Shown piece by piece: positions 36,701 through 51,700 of a DNA stretch of 64,000 nt. How positions within the stretch are numbered: position 1 is the stretch's first letter; each line of letters starts with the position of its first letter. Source of the DNA: Ceratothoa steindachneri (taxonomy: Eukaryota > Arthropoda > Malacostraca > Isopoda > Cymothoidae). The position numbers and the translations under genes are program-made. A model generated the notes under the pieces. The model was not told the DNA's origin, ran no database searches, and was given only the letters and a program-made list of their open reading frames with translations. The DNA is taken from positions 73,497,452 to 73,561,451 of the forward strand of contig OZ018329.1 in NCBI GenBank assembly GCA_963969495.1. The letters run 5' to 3'.

Positions 36701-39700
36701 CTTCCTCCCCTTATGTATTTATTGTTGACTTATTTCCAGCAGGAGCCTATTTATGTACAGTACCATCCAAGACTAGAGAACAAAATACAATATTTACATT
36801 TTCCCAAATGCTCATTTAATTTCCATGATAATTTTGCACAGAATATTCTGCAAAATTTACCTTCAATATTGTGACAGTTTCACTTTATAGAATAGTGGAT
36901 ACAAAAGTTTTGAAGAAAGTAAAAATGCAGCCAGAAAACACCCGTCTCATAGACAATTGAACAAAATAATAAGTATGCAGGTCCTTGTGTTGAATGACTT
37001 AAATGCATCTTTGACCAATTTGTTGCATTGTTTGGATGCAAGTGTATTATAATCTTTAACAGATCTTCAACATATCTTCAACATTCGTCAGTTTCTGAGC
37101 CATAACCTTCTCACTGAATATCTTCATAAGTTTTCTATAAAGGTTAAATCTGGGCTTTGCGCAGGTTTGTTCAAAACTTAAATATTTTCCTCATCCAAAA
37201 CCGTTTCATTTCTGAAGTGTGCAATGGAGCAATGTCCTGCATGAAAAAATGCTTACATCTTCTTGATGTTCAGAGAGGTGAGATTACATCTTCCTGAAGC
37301 AGTTTATTGTATACTGCAGAATTTACTTTGCTGGTAAGCGGACCTGTAGTGCTTGAAAACATACCCCACACCAAAATGCTGCTACCTCCAAATTTAAATT
37401 TTTTACCCTGCATGCAGGATTCAATCCTTCACCTTTGACTCCTTTCATGCTGCTTCCCATCAGATCCAAACAAATTGGCTTTGGTCGCTGAAAAACACTT
37501 TCCCTACTTTTCAGCACTCAACATGTCATGCTTAGTAATGAAGGCCAACCTAGCTGATTTACTCATTTTACTCGGAGTGGTTTCTTAGCCAGGGAGCGCA
37601 CTGAGTCCCACATCTAGGGCAACAAGGCACGTTGAGACATTCAGGTCATGTTCATCTGATCTTCACTGAGTTTGTTTTTGAGGATGGCCCTTTTTTTTGT
37701 TGTTGACTTGCCTCCGGGAAGAGTACGGCCATTTCCGTGAGGGTCTTCTCTTCGAAGAGGGCTCCCGCATCTCCGAGCTAGACATGGAGGGCATATTCCT
37801 TCAATGGAATTGCCGCAGACTCCGGGCCACCTGGGAGAAGCTGCCGAGGCTCGTCTCCTCCTGTTCCCCGTTAGCTATCTGTTTGTAGGAGACCATGCTG
37901 GGCGCGTACCCCGTGCCCACCCTCCTGGGGTATAAGGGTTTTATGACCCCACCACCACGCGAAGGGGGCCGGGCGGGAGGATGCGTGATTTACACCCGGC
38001 ATTGACCCCAGGGTCAATTCCTTGCCCAGCTGGAGATGGGTGTCGTAAATGTGGATGAGTTTACGCATGACTGCCCGAGAAACGCTTCATTTTCCTGCCT
38101 CAATCTATCTTTGTGCTCTCCGGATGTACAGCCTGATTTGGGGTGGGGGGGTGGTCGATGACTAACATGGTAGTGATACTTTATCATTCAAATATAATTT
38201 TCTGTGCCGCTGCGGCCCGAGAGCCCGCCCCGATGGTGCTTGGCGTGGGCGCGGTGGTCCACATTTCCGGAAATGACTGATTTCTTTATCTCAGTCGAGG
38301 AGTTCTTCTCAGGCAATCTCATCGCCGCGGGCCTAATTACTATTCCTAGAAGGTCTTGCCGTGTTGCACGGCGACCACTCCCGTGGTGGACAGCCCTGAA
38401 GCAGAAGCGTTATGCCTACATCGGCTATAAGCGCCGCCCGAACGATTTCACTGTCGGCGAATTTCGTCGGACTAGGGCTAGGTTCCGGTATATTTCGAAG
38501 CACATCCGCCGCTCTTCTTGGCGGACATACGTGTCTTCACTTAACTTTAAGACCCCTCTAGCAGAGGTGCGTAAGCGAGTCAAAAGGATTCGGGCAAGTT
38601 CTCGCAGGATTCCACTCCCGTTCTCCAGGAGAATGGGGTCGCAATCTCGGACCCCGCGTCTGTGGCGGAATCCTTAGCGACCGCTTTCTCCGCATTCTCT
38701 AGCCGGGATGCTGCTCCGCCAGCATTCAATGCACGTCGTGGTGTCGCGGAAGGCCGCCGGCTGGACTTTACCACAAGAGGCGGAGAACCCTTCAACGACA
38801 TGTTTACTCTGAGTGAGTTGCGTTCCGCTCTTGCTTCGTGCGCGGACACCGTTCATGGTCCGGACGATGTCATGTACGCCATGCTTCGACACCTGGGTGA
38901 GCGAGGCATGGCCTTTCTGTTAGATTTGTTTAACAAGATCTGGGTAGACGGTATCCTCTCAGATTCCTAGCGAATCGCTACTGTTCTCGCTTTTCGCAAA
39001 CCAGGGAGAGATCACTCTACCCCGCCCTGTTTCTGCCAATCTCTCTAACTTACGTGTGACAGTGTATGGAGCCTTTTTTCTGTACAGCGGAGGCCATCTG
39101 TCTTTAGCACAGTGCGGCTTCCGCAATTTACACCACATCGGATGCTCTGCTCCGCCTGGAAAATTGCGTATGCGAAACCTTTGATCGTAGACAACTTCAA
39201 GCCACTGTGTTTTTCGATCTGGAAAAGGCCTATGATACCGCATGGAGACTCTCCACTCTATTGCGCCGAGGGAATGGCTCCTAATATTTATATTTGAATT
39301 TCGGGGAGATCGTCGATTTCGCGTATAGTTTGGGGGAGCCCTCTCTGGCCCAATGGAGCAGGATGAGGGTTTCCCGAAGAGAAGTGTCCTCAGTGTCACA
39401 CTCTTTGCCCTGGGCATCAACGGCGTCACCTTGGTGCTGCCGGAAGATGTTCTTGTTACGCTTTCGATCTCTTTTGGCACGGCTCAGATTCCAACTCTGG
39501 AGCGTCGACTCCAACAGGCATTGAACCGGCCCTCTCGCTATGCCAAAGCACACAGGCTTCGGCTTTCTTTGGCTAAGACTAAGGTCGTGCACCTCTGCCG
39601 CCATCCACGGCTCCATCCTGCCCCAGACTTATTTCTCAATGGGGTGCCTCTGGAAGTGGTGGACTCCTACTGTTAACTGTCTTATATTTGACCCACTCCT

Positions 39701-42700
39701 CACCTGGGAGGCTCATATTCGCAGCCTTAGGGTCTCTTGTACCCGCGCCATGGATATTCTTCATTCCGTGACTTTCACCTCTTGGGGCGCTGATATGGCT
39801 ACTACCTTACTTTTTTATCAATCCTTTGTTCGTTCGAAGCTCGACTAGGGATGAGTTTTATGCATCCGCAGCCGAGCGTGTATTGCGAAAGGTGGACTGG
39901 ATCCACCACACCGGCCTTCGCTTGGCGACCGGTGCCTTCCTCACTTCCCCCATTGAGAGCCTACTTGATGCTGGGGAGATGCCACTCGCTCTGTGCCGTG
40001 CACAGTGCATTATTCGTCTGTACGCGCGAGCCCGGCGTCTCGCTCAGTCGCCAACAGCGCCCACTGCATCCGCAGCTGATCTCGAAGGGGCCTATGCTGC
40101 CGAGAGATGTCAGTCATACCCTAAGCCCGGCTAGGAAACTCCTTCGTGAGCCAGGTATAGCTCTCGGGCCGGTGGTGTCCCTGGTGAGTATCACTTTCAC
40201 TATTTGTCGCCACGCCTCTGCTCCCAAAACTTTTACACCGGTGGGAGTATTGCGTTCAACCTTTTTGGACCACACTTCGTGTCGCGCTGGCAACATGCCA
40301 GTGTATATGGATGGCTCCAAGTCCCAAGAAGGGGGGCGGTTTTCACGCTGTATCCCCTCTGTTTGAAGTCAGCGGGGCTCTGCCAGGTGCTAAGTTTGTC
40401 TTCACTGCCGAGCTGGTTGCAATGCACCGCTCAGTATGTGAGATAACGCGACGTGCCCAGTCGGATACCGTATTATGATTTATAGTGACTCACAAAGCGC
40501 CCCCTGCATCCCTTGGTTCGCGATATCTGCGAGCCTGGCGGATGTCGAGATTATATTCTGCTGGGTTCCTTGACATGTAGGAATTGCGGGGAATGAGCGC
40601 GCCAAAGAGTCCACGGGGACTGGCCCACCAGACCATCGTTTCGCTCTTCCTCACACCGATTACATGGCAGGAATACACGCAGCGAGAACTGCTTGGCAAA
40701 GAAGATGGGAGATGCTAGAGGGGATCCTGATGTTGCGTGTCATTGCGCCTCGACTGTTCCCATGGACCTACCCACCAATGCGGCAACCGCTTTAGGTTGC
40801 TTTCTGTCTTCTCCGAATTGGACACCCTCGCGGGACGTACCGCCATTTGATGGAGCGCTCCTCTGTGCCATACTGTGAAGTCTGTGTTGTCCCCCAGACT
40901 GTTCGGCACATTCTTGTTGAATATCCCAGTCTGGGCGATCTTCGGACACCTTACGGGACGAGCGGGGTTGCTACCACTTGGAGGAAGCCGGCCTCCTCCC
41001 CCTTATTTGACTGTTATTTGTTTTTATTATTTTTTTGTAGGTTGCATGTTCCGGTGCCGGAGCGCGCTCCTTCTTGCTTTGTTTTCTGTTCTTTTTTTCC
41101 CTAGTTTCTTAATATAACCTAGTAGTAGGCCGTGTCATGTACGGCTACTTATGTCCAACCAGGCAGTCGCCAGATGGGCTCCTAAAAAAATTTAAAAAAA
41201 TCTAATTTTTTATGTTTGAGTATAGTTGTCAGGAATGTCTCTCCTTTTGAATGTTTGCTACGGCTTCTAAGTTGTGCATATAATTGTGGTGCATACGATG
41301 AACGCTCTACTTATTATGTTTAACTGTGTTTTGGGGAGAACTTTGCTTCATACATATAGGTAGATTGAGGAGGGGTTTGTGTTCAAAGTTTAACATGTAA
41401 CTTAGTGCTTCTGGCAGAAACTTGTCTTGAAAGTTTGAGGTTCACAGTGCTTCCACCAATCCTCCATGTAATTCCAACCCCTTTTGGCCTATGAAGGCTT
41501 CATGTTGTTAACATAATTTTCTGTGTCAATGTGTATTTCCTCTTTACACTTAAAATTTTCACAAAAGGCCTAGTGGGAAAGAATCCAGGTATCAACAGTC
41601 CTAATAGCATCTCTTGAGCAAGCAAGGAGGGTAGCATAGTGTATGATGGTTTTCCAGGAATGCAATTTTATGGCGTGTGAATGGTCTTTTAGTATTCTTA
41701 TCAACGGTATAAGAACCATACTATGTTGGAAGCGCTTTATTCAGAATAAGCTCCAACATACTATTGTTCTAATCCAATATTCCTATTTAACATACTAATG
41801 AAGCTTTTAAAGGTATAAGTATTATGACAACTATGCTCTGTACTAGGTCTTTAGTGGGGGGGGGAGCTACATTCTATGATATTGAGATACGTCTATTAAT
41901 AACTATCTACTGAGATAATATTTTACTTTCAGTTGGGATATCCCAGCCAATCAGACAGCCTCGTTGGGATTTCTTCCAGTCTTTCTAGTATGAACCTTGG
42001 ATCCTCGGCAACATCGTCCATTTTCCCTACACCAGTCTCCTCATCTATAAATTTGGCATCACTGGGTAACTTGAGCTCAGCTACTCCTGGTTCCCCTGCC
42101 AGGCCTGCCCTCCCAGCAGCGAATCCTGTTCCTCCAAGTTCTCAATCCTCACTTTCTTCTATTTTGCCCTCCCTCCAGTTAGCAGGCCCCCCTCCCCATC
42201 CCCCCGTTGGGTCCCAGCTGACCTCTTTACCTGCAACGTCGATTATCTCATCATCAGCCTTGCCTGGTGCCATCCGTTCCCAGAGTGTGCAGCCCTCTGT
42301 CGCACAGCATCGTCAGAGTGAATTGCTTAGTAAGTGCTCGGTTTATCATTCGATTCTCATAGTTTTCTTTCTGCATATTCTTGCCTTTGGGAGAGTGTTT
42401 TATTTTCTTTGTGATGCAATGAATTATATTTATTTTGCCAGCTAAATGGTCATTATTTTAGTTGAATAGTTTGCTGCCATAAGGGCTCTGTTCCCTCTGT
42501 TTTTCGCCCCTAGCAGTTGATATTGCTGAAATTTTTGAGATTCCTCAATTTATCAACAAAGAGGTAGAAGATGAAGCCAATAGTTACTTCCAACGCATCT
42601 ACAACCAGCCACCACATCCTACTTTGTCTATTGAAGAAGTAAGAAATGGGACTAGTATGTTTGGGCTTTCAAGTACTTTTTTTGCATGGGAAGATGTTTT

Positions 42701-45700
42701 CTGGGAGGGTTTTTTTTTTTAATTCTAAATCCTTTGTAGGATCCATGTATACCATTGTTTTTTAGTGTGGTATCCAAGTTACACTTGGATAGTTGCCCGC
42801 AGTAGTACTTCAATTACTGCAGTTTGTGATTTATTGCAAATTATATTTTGATACCAAGATCCCAATTGCTTTAAATTTGCATTTTTGGGGTGTGAGATGA
42901 GATAGAAAAAATTTCTAGCTGTATTTGCCAATGTAAATATGTATATACCAGCCCTCTGTATGCAAAAAATATTTATTTTTGAAATAGTAATATAAATATA
43001 CGAGAATTTGGAAGCTGTTGCTTAAAAATTTATAAAAAGATTTGTGTAAAACCATTTTGGATGGAGTGCTGAGCAGATTAAAAATGATAAGTAAAAAAAA
43101 ACCCTATCCAAGAGTTCTTACTTTGTAAGCATTTATGGCCGATAACAGTGGATTAAATTTAGTTGGTGTACAGGACAGTATACAAAGTTATATCTGATAA
43201 ATAACATTAATTTAAGAAAACCAAACATAATAATTGTCTACGTAATCTTAAATGTCAAAAATATCTTTGTTAGAATATTCTTAGGTCAATTTCTCATACA
43301 GATTCGGAAAATGATGCACTTTCAGTATCAGGTTGAAATTTTAAAATATAACGTTAGAAATTTTCATTTTCTGTTTTATTGGTAGTGATTCATCTAGTCA
43401 CATAGTTCATCTGCCATATACAGGCTTTAAATTTTTTATAGACCTCAAGGGTACAAAGTACTATAATGGGTTAATCAAGGATGAATGCTTTCTTCAGGGA
43501 CTTCTGCATATGTTGGCCAGATACCCCATCCTTCTTTAGGCACCAACAGTAGTCTGTCCTATCCTCCATCACTCGGATATCCTTCAATGGTCGCCACCAA
43601 TCTCTTGAAAAAACCAGATGACTTCTGAGGGATTGCATTTTCATTGGCAGCGAAAGTGTATCAGGAAATCGATCACATTCATCGTTAGCATGTATTTCAT
43701 ACAAATATTAATAAAAAAATAACCTTTTTTTATCATTGCTTTTTTTTTTTTTTACTTGTATCAGCAGTTTATTTAGATGTGGAAAACTTTTGGCAACAAT
43801 AACCTAAACATTCGAGCTATTCCTTTTATCCAATAAGTTTTAAATAACCTCTGTGCTGTCAGCAACTTAAATGTATTAAGTTATTAGTTCTGACTCTAAA
43901 CTACAGGCAACTTTACAATTTAATTCACCGTGCATTCCAAACAAAGGAAAGAAAGAGGATTATGGAAAATTTTTGATGAATGACAAAATGAGAATGGCTT
44001 GTATTTTGAACACATTGACCACTCACTACAACCTAAAAATTTAGGTTATCGCTGCAATATCACCTAATGATAGTGAATGAAGGGCAGAAAATAATATCTC
44101 TAGTAGCCAAGAGTAACAACCTTCTCATTCTCCCTTGATGTCTGACACACTGGTTTTTCCTGCAGATCTTAGAAATGCTGAAGAATTTCCAGAAATCATC
44201 AGAAAAGCGGGAACGAGAGGTGTATTCATGCATGCTGAAGAATCTGTATGAAGAGTATCGTTTCTTCCCCACATATCCAAACAGGGAGCTCATACTCACC
44301 GCCAGACTCTTTGGTGGCATCATTGAACAAGGACTTGTTGAGTAAGTGCCTCATTGCCACTTTGGAGGGTGGGGAAGCGGGGGTCGAAGCTATCTCCTTT
44401 ATTAACATCATTTAAAGGTGTGAAGGACTGAACCATAGACCAGGTAGAAGCCACCACCTGTCTCAATAATGGCACCACTTGGTGGTTCCAAGGTTGTACT
44501 TTGAGCCTGCATTCTTTCTATGATTTGTCCATAGAGATTAATAGTATGCCCTATCTATGCCAGTATTTTAAGGTTGATGTCTGCTTTTGTAGTCATTTTT
44601 AAATATTTCAATTCTTTCTAATTGTACAATTTTCCCTTTATATGTTTGTTGCTCCCTGCATTTATTCTACAAAGTAACAATTGTCCTTGTTGAATGTAAT
44701 TTGTGGCACAATTTCTCAAGGTTACTAAATACTTCATTGTCTTAAGTTGCCCTTGTTTAAGTTTCACCGTTAGGCTGCTAACGCAATGGGATTCCTTTAG
44801 AGATCAAACATTCCTTGGTACCATATCAGGCAAGTTGTATAACTCTGATCGCTGGTGGCAATGGAAGCAGATATCTATATTGGTCAGGCTGGTCCAGTGC
44901 TTGTGTGTTATTTTAAGGTGATTGCCATAATGGAGCCTTGCCAGGCAGCCTGTGTGAGGTGAGAGGGATGTTTCTTGTTTGATATCCAGTCTAATTTCAG
45001 TGAGGAGGTGATTTGGATTCTATGCTGTGATGTGCGTGGATATTTTCATTGTTCTAATGGTGGCCTGGTTACAAGGAGGTGGGATTCATTGTAATATGTT
45101 CCTGGAGTTTTTTTTGCATAGTTTATGTCAAATGGTTTGGGTGTTCCATGTAATAGCCTTAGGGTGGGGCTCCTTGGGGTATCATTTACAATAGTGAAAT
45201 TGCGTTCCACCGGTCGAGAGTCTTTTATCAGTACAACCATTGTTTCTGAATTTGTGGTTATATGGTGGTGCTGTGGTTGTGCATCCCTTGGCTAGATGGC
45301 GTGTCTTGAGGTTTGTGTCGATGCAAGTGGATGTGAGAATGGCTACCCAAGCTGTGGAGGCATAAGCAAGTGGGGGACAGTTATACTGCTTGTAAGTGTG
45401 GACGATCGATTACTTGGAATGCCCAAATGTTGTTCCTCTAAATGCTTTGTGTTAATTTTGTAAGACTGGAAGAATATTCATACTGCTCCCCCTGATGCAT
45501 GCCATAACAACAATTTAGATAAGGACCTGCTAGCCTTGAGGCAGACCACTTCTTAATGTTCTTTTTACAGCAAAACAATTACGATAATAGGCTTTGCTCT
45601 CTTGTAACCAGTTGAGTCATAATGGTTAATCTGTTAACTGAGTGAGTAAGAAAGAAATTGGTATGGGTTTTACCACCGATCTGCATTAATTTAAAATGCC

Positions 45701-48700
45701 TTTTATTACTCAGAGGGTGCCTACAATATAGCGTGACATCCTAACCACGGGTATATAGAGGGTATGACAGCCAGTTGTGATGGCGACCAGAAACAGGATC
45801 TCATGCAGCAAGTTGACACACGCATGCTACTTAACTTCATTGTAATCAGTAACGAAACGGTACTCAGCGCCCCGTCCTTCCCCAGCTTAGTCTCTTCTTC
45901 TTTCTAACAGCCTGTATTTTTACCCTACTTCCTCACTCTCCCACAACTTTCTCTGGTCGGCCATAATTTCACAGGGTAGACGCCGACCAGCTTCCTCTTA
46001 ACCAACTATCCCGAATCGGGGCTGATTGGGATAGGACAATGTTCCCTCACCCCTGAGCTCCGGTCTGAGATGGTGGGGTTTTTAACAACCTGCTCCATCC
46101 CCACCCACACCTTAACATACCCCTTTCTCTCTCCTTTCAATCTCTAACGATTTTACGCTCATCCCAAGGTTGAGTCACCATGTGGAAGGGCTGCCTGGCC
46201 ACCTGGCAGGAAGGTGTAGTCCAAAATGGCGGCAGCTGGTTCTGCCGGCCCCGTGTTCACCCCACGCAGAGCGGGCTACTGCGTGTGGTGTTAGCATTTG
46301 TATCTTGTGAATTACAAACGGTCACCATGCCCAACTCCACTGAAAAATTGGAGCCCCCTCTCCTTTGCCTACCGGTGCGGGGAATCCCCCTCACCCCCTT
46401 CTGTCACTTTGTCCAGCGGCAGTCAACCCTTTAATTTCCAAGGGGACTGCCAAGAAAGCAGGCAAGCAGCCCATAATTGACTGCTCCTGGTTGGGACAGC
46501 TCGATAGAGCCAACCCCATTAGGGGAGCAAAGGATGCAATGGCCTATCGGCCAATGCCCCTTAATGTCCTGCAGGTGTGCGCGACAAGTTTGAAGTTAGT
46601 CATTGTATCTGCCACCCCTCTCTTCCTCGACGAATGCCTGTTCGCCGGCATTAGAAGATAAAAAAAGAACCTCGAATGGGATCTGTGATGTCTTAGGGGG
46701 GGGATGGCCACCCGGAGACCCCCTTTGAGATGTACTTGATCCCTAAGATGACCCAGACTCGGATGGTAGGATCTTCCATGGGGTCGAACATGTGCTCAGT
46801 GCCAACCACTGAACCCAAGTCCGCCCCTGTGCAAGGATCTCCTTAGACGGCTCGGGCCCTCGAGGCCTTACAAGGAGAGGAGAAATCTGCTTCCCGAGCT
46901 GGTGCCCCTATGACAGCTAAGACCTTCTCCATTTCAGAGAAGGATCATGCTGAGGCTGGTCCATCTGGCCTAGGGGCTGATACCGGTGGAGGAGAGAAGC
47001 GGGTTCATACCCGGCCTTCCTCTCTTAAAAAGCAAAATAACAATAAAAGACTAAGAAGACTTGGGGCTCCTCTGCCTGTGGGAGCCGCGGGTATGGACGG
47101 GTCTGCTGCCGTTTCAGTAAGCGACCAAGCCAAGATCGGCACGTCCGGCCCTGTTGCTCCACCTGGTGGGGAGTCCCAGACGAAGACCAGTGCCGCGCAG
47201 AGCAGAGCTTGTTAGTCTGGGCCTCTCATTCAGAGGCTACCTGGCGTTTTCGAGCCCGCTTGCTTCAAACTCTTCCTTGTTATTCGTCCCCCTGATGGCA
47301 ACATGATCCATCAGACGAAAGCTCTAGGTCCTGTGATTGGTAGAGAGCCGAAGGTGACCCTTTTCTCAGACGGAAGCCTTCTGGCGAATGCGTCGAATCC
47401 CTCCGAGGCGGCCATGATTAGTGCTCTTCGGACACTTGATGTCACGCCTGTGAGTGTGACGCCACTCTCTACCCTCTTCTTGAAAGTAGTAGTTTATGGG
47501 AGGGAACTCGTAGACTACTCCATAGATGACATCACCTTAGAGCTGCCCGACCATGGGGAGGAGGGGTCAAAGTCGAACGTGTGATGAGAAAACGGGGAAG
47601 GGCATCAGGACCCACTCCTACACTCTCGTCACGTTCGACTGTAACAAGCTCTCTGAGTCGTTGCGTGCCGGTTGGTATCACTACCGCATGCCACGGCAGC
47701 GGAGGTGCTATACTGTCACCACTTGGGCCATATTAATCGCTCCTGTAGACGCGCAAAATCTGGTTACCTGAAGTCTAGGAAAGTTTCTCCATGTCCGCAT
47801 ACTATTACTCCCAATCGTGTGTGGACAAGTGTGTCAATTGCGGAAAACCGCACCCCGCTTCGAAGCAGTGGTGCGTATCTCCTCGAGAATGAAATCATGG
47901 CCGTTCAGGCCACGGATTGGCTCTCATTTTGGTCCTGGCGCGCCCGGCGCTACATGAGACCTGCTATGCCTCAATGTTAAGAAAGACACCCTCTGCTCAT
48001 AGCCCCTCCAGGCCTAAGAGTACGGTCGTTTCCGCGCCGATTCGAAACCCCTCTGCGAGTTCTACCCACCACGGCAAAGCTGGCAGGCGCAAGGGTTCAC
48101 ACCCAGCCCCGGCTTAAACTAGGGCTTCCCTCCCTTCCCCCAGCGTAAACGTTTCCCGTAAGGCGAAACGGCCACGCGCCTCAAGAGTCATTAAACTCAT
48201 AGGAGGCAACAACCCTGAAGATGGTCGTGAGGCCATCTTCCGGGGTTACTAAAGCTGCCCCCCGAAAGGAGGACAGTGATAGGCTGGGTGGCTATTAGAC
48301 GCCGGATCCTCCAAAAGAGGGATTCCCACCTGAAGCCGCCCCGCTCGCCTAATGTTTCGAGACGGAGGGAGGAAAAGACTCATGGCAAACCCAACCTCCC
48401 CCAATATGTCCTTGAAGGTGACAGCGCCTTCAGCGCATTGTCCGGCTAACATCGCCCCAAGCCTCGCTTCCGGGTAGTGTACGGCCATTCAGATAAAGGT
48501 CTCTTTGAAGAGGGGCCCCGCATCTCCTCCGAGCTCGGCCTTGAGTGCATATTCCTCCAATGGAATTGCCGCGGACTCCGCGCCAACTGGGAAAAGCTGC
48601 TGAGGCTCGTCTCGTCCCGTTCCCCGTTAGCTATCTTTTTGTAGGAGACCATGCTGGTCGCATGCCCCCTGCCCGCTCTCGCTGGGTATGAGTTTTGCGA

Positions 48701-51700
48701 CCCCACCACCACGGGATGGGAGCCGGGCGGGAGGATGCACGATTTACACCCGGCATGATGTCTCCGTTCTTCCTTTCACTTTAGATACCTCCTTTCAGGC
48801 AGTAGCTGTGCAGCTGCACCTGGATAGGAGGTATACTGTTATTTCCGCGTACATTCCACCGTCAGCCGACTTCGACGCGGGGCACTTCTCCCGCGTCGTG
48901 ACACGGTTGCCGAGGACCTTTCTCTTGCACAAGAGATCTGAAGATACACACCCCCTCTCGAGACACTAGTTCATTAATCCCAGGAGTCGTCCTTGCCGAC
49001 CTGATCGACGAGCTGGAGATAGGCGTCTTAAATGTAGATGAGTTTACGCATCACTGCCCGAGAACTGCTTCATTTTCCTGCCTCGATCTATCTTTTTGCT
49101 CTTCGGATGCACAGCTTGATTTCGGGTCTGCGATGGTCAATGACCTCGATGGTAGTGATCACATTCCCATTCAAATATCATTTTCTGGGCCGTTGTCGCC
49201 TGAGAGCCCTCCTCGGTGCTGTTTGACACGGGCGCGGTGGTCTGCATTTCTTTATCTCAGTCGAGAAGTTTTGTTCGGTAGATGATGCCATTGAATTCTT
49301 CTCCGGCTAGCTCATCGCCGTGAGCCTAACTACTATTCCTAGAACGTTTGGCTGTTTCGCATGTCCACTGCTCCCGTGGTGGTTAGCTCAGTGTGAGGTG
49401 GCCCTCAAACATAAGCGTTATGCCTACAGGCGCTATAATCGCCGCCCGAAGGACTTTACTGTTGGTGAATTTCGTCGAGCTAGGGCTGGGTTCCGGTATA
49501 TTTCGAAGCACCGGCCGCTCTTTTTGGCGGACATACGTCTCTTCACTTGACGGGAAGACCCCTCCAGCAGAGGTGTGGAAGCGAGTCAAAAGGATTTGGG
49601 GCAAGTTCTCGCAGGATCCCCCTTCCATTCTTCAGGAGAATGGGACCGCAATCTCAGACCCCGCGTATATGGCGGAATCCTTCGCGACCGCATTCTCTAG
49701 GCGGGCTGCTAGTCTGCCAGCTTTCAATGCGCGTCATTACGTCGCGGAAGGCCGCTGGCTGGACTTTACCTCCAGAGGCAGAGAACCCCTCAACCACAGG
49801 TTTATGAGTGATTTGCGTTTCGCTCTTGCTCCGTGCGCTTACTCCGATCCTGGTCCGGACGATGTCCCGTACGCCATGCTTCGACACCTGGGTGAGCGAG
49901 GCATGGCCTTTCTGTTAGATTTGTTCAACAGGATCTAGGTAGAGGGTAACCTCACGGATTCCTGGGAATCCCTAGTGTGCTCGCCTTTCGTAAACCAGGG
50001 AGAGATCAATCTACTCCGTCCGCTTTCCGCCCAATCTTTCTAACCTCTTGCGTGTGCAAGTTGATGGAGAAATTGGTAAATGTTAGATTAGCCTTTTTTC
50101 TGGACAGCGGAGGCCATCCTTCTGCACATTGCGGCTTCCGCAAATTCCACTCCATGTCGAATGCCCTGCACCGCCTGCAAAATGCCGTCTGTAAGGCCTT
50201 CCTTCGTAGACAGCACTACGCCACAGTGTTTTTCGATTTGGAGAAGGCCTATGATACCGCATGGCGATACGGTATCATGGAGGCTCTCCTCACGATGGGG
50301 GGCGAGGGGACGCCTCCCAATCTATATCTGAATCTTTGCGAGATCTTCGATTCCGCGTACGGGTTGGGGGACCCCTTTCCGGCACAATAGAGCAGGAAGA
50401 GGGTGTCCCGCAGGGATGTGTCCTCAGTGTCACTCCTTGCCCTGAGGATCAACGGCATCACCTCGGTGCTGCCGGAAGATGTTCTCGCTACGCTCTACGT
50501 GAACGACCTTTCGATCTCATGTGGCGCGGTCCAGATGCCATCTCTGATGCGTCGACTCTAACAAGCATTGAACCGCGTCTCTCGCTATGCCGAAGCGCAT
50601 AGGTTTCGGTTTCCCTTGGCCAAGACTAAGGTGCTGCACTTCTGCCGCCATCCACGGCTCCACCCTGACCCGCGCCATGGATATTCTCCGTTCCATGACG
50701 TTCAGCGCTTGGGGCGCTGATAGGGATACTGCCTTACTTTTTTTATCGATCCTTTGTTTGTTCGAAGCTCGACTACAGATGCTGGTTTTAGGCATCCGCA
50801 GCCGAGCGTGTATTGCGGAAGGTGGACTGGATCCACCACACCGGCCTTCGCTTGGCGACCGGTGCCTTCCGCACTTTCCCCATTGAGAGCCTACTAGTCA
50901 ATGCTGGGGAGATGCCACTAGCTCTACGCCGTGCAGAGTGCATTATTCGCCTGTTCGCGCGAGCCCGGCGCCTCCCTTATTCGCCAACACTCACTGCATC
51001 CGCACCTGATTTCGGCGGTGCCTATGTCGTCGAGAGACGCCAGTCATACCCTAAGCCCTCTGGGTTTAGGGCTAGGAAACTCCTTCGGGAGCTAAGTATA
51101 GCTCTCGGACCAGTGGCGCCCCTGGTTCTGCCCAGGACGCCACCCTGGAGGGTACCACCTTTGGCTATTTGTCGTCACGCCTCTGCTCCCAAAACTTCTA
51201 CAGAGCTGGGAGTATTACATTCAACCTTTTTGGAGCACACCTCGTGTCACGCTGGAACCGTGACAGTGTATAGGATGGCTCCAAGTCCCCAGAGGGGATT
51301 GGCTTCCACGCCGTATTCCTTCTGTTTGAAGTCAGCGGTGCTCTGTCTTCACGGCCGAGCTGTTGCGATACACCACTGGTACGGGAGATTACGCGACGTG
51401 CCCGGTTCGGGGACCGGATTGTAATCTATAGCGGCTCACAAAGCGCCCTGAGTGCTTTCGGGGCATTGGAATCTCCGTGTCCCCTGGTTTTTGATATCCG
51501 TGACGCCACGGTTTTGGCAAGACGGGCGGATGTCAAGATTATCTTCTGCTGGGTTCCTGGACAAGTAGGAATTCTGGGGAATGAGTGCCCCGATTAGGGC
51601 GCTAAAGAGTCCGCGAGGACTCTGCGACCGGACCAGCGTTTCGCTCTTCCTCACACCGACTACATGGCAGGAATACGGGCAGCTCTTCGGGCTGCTTGGC

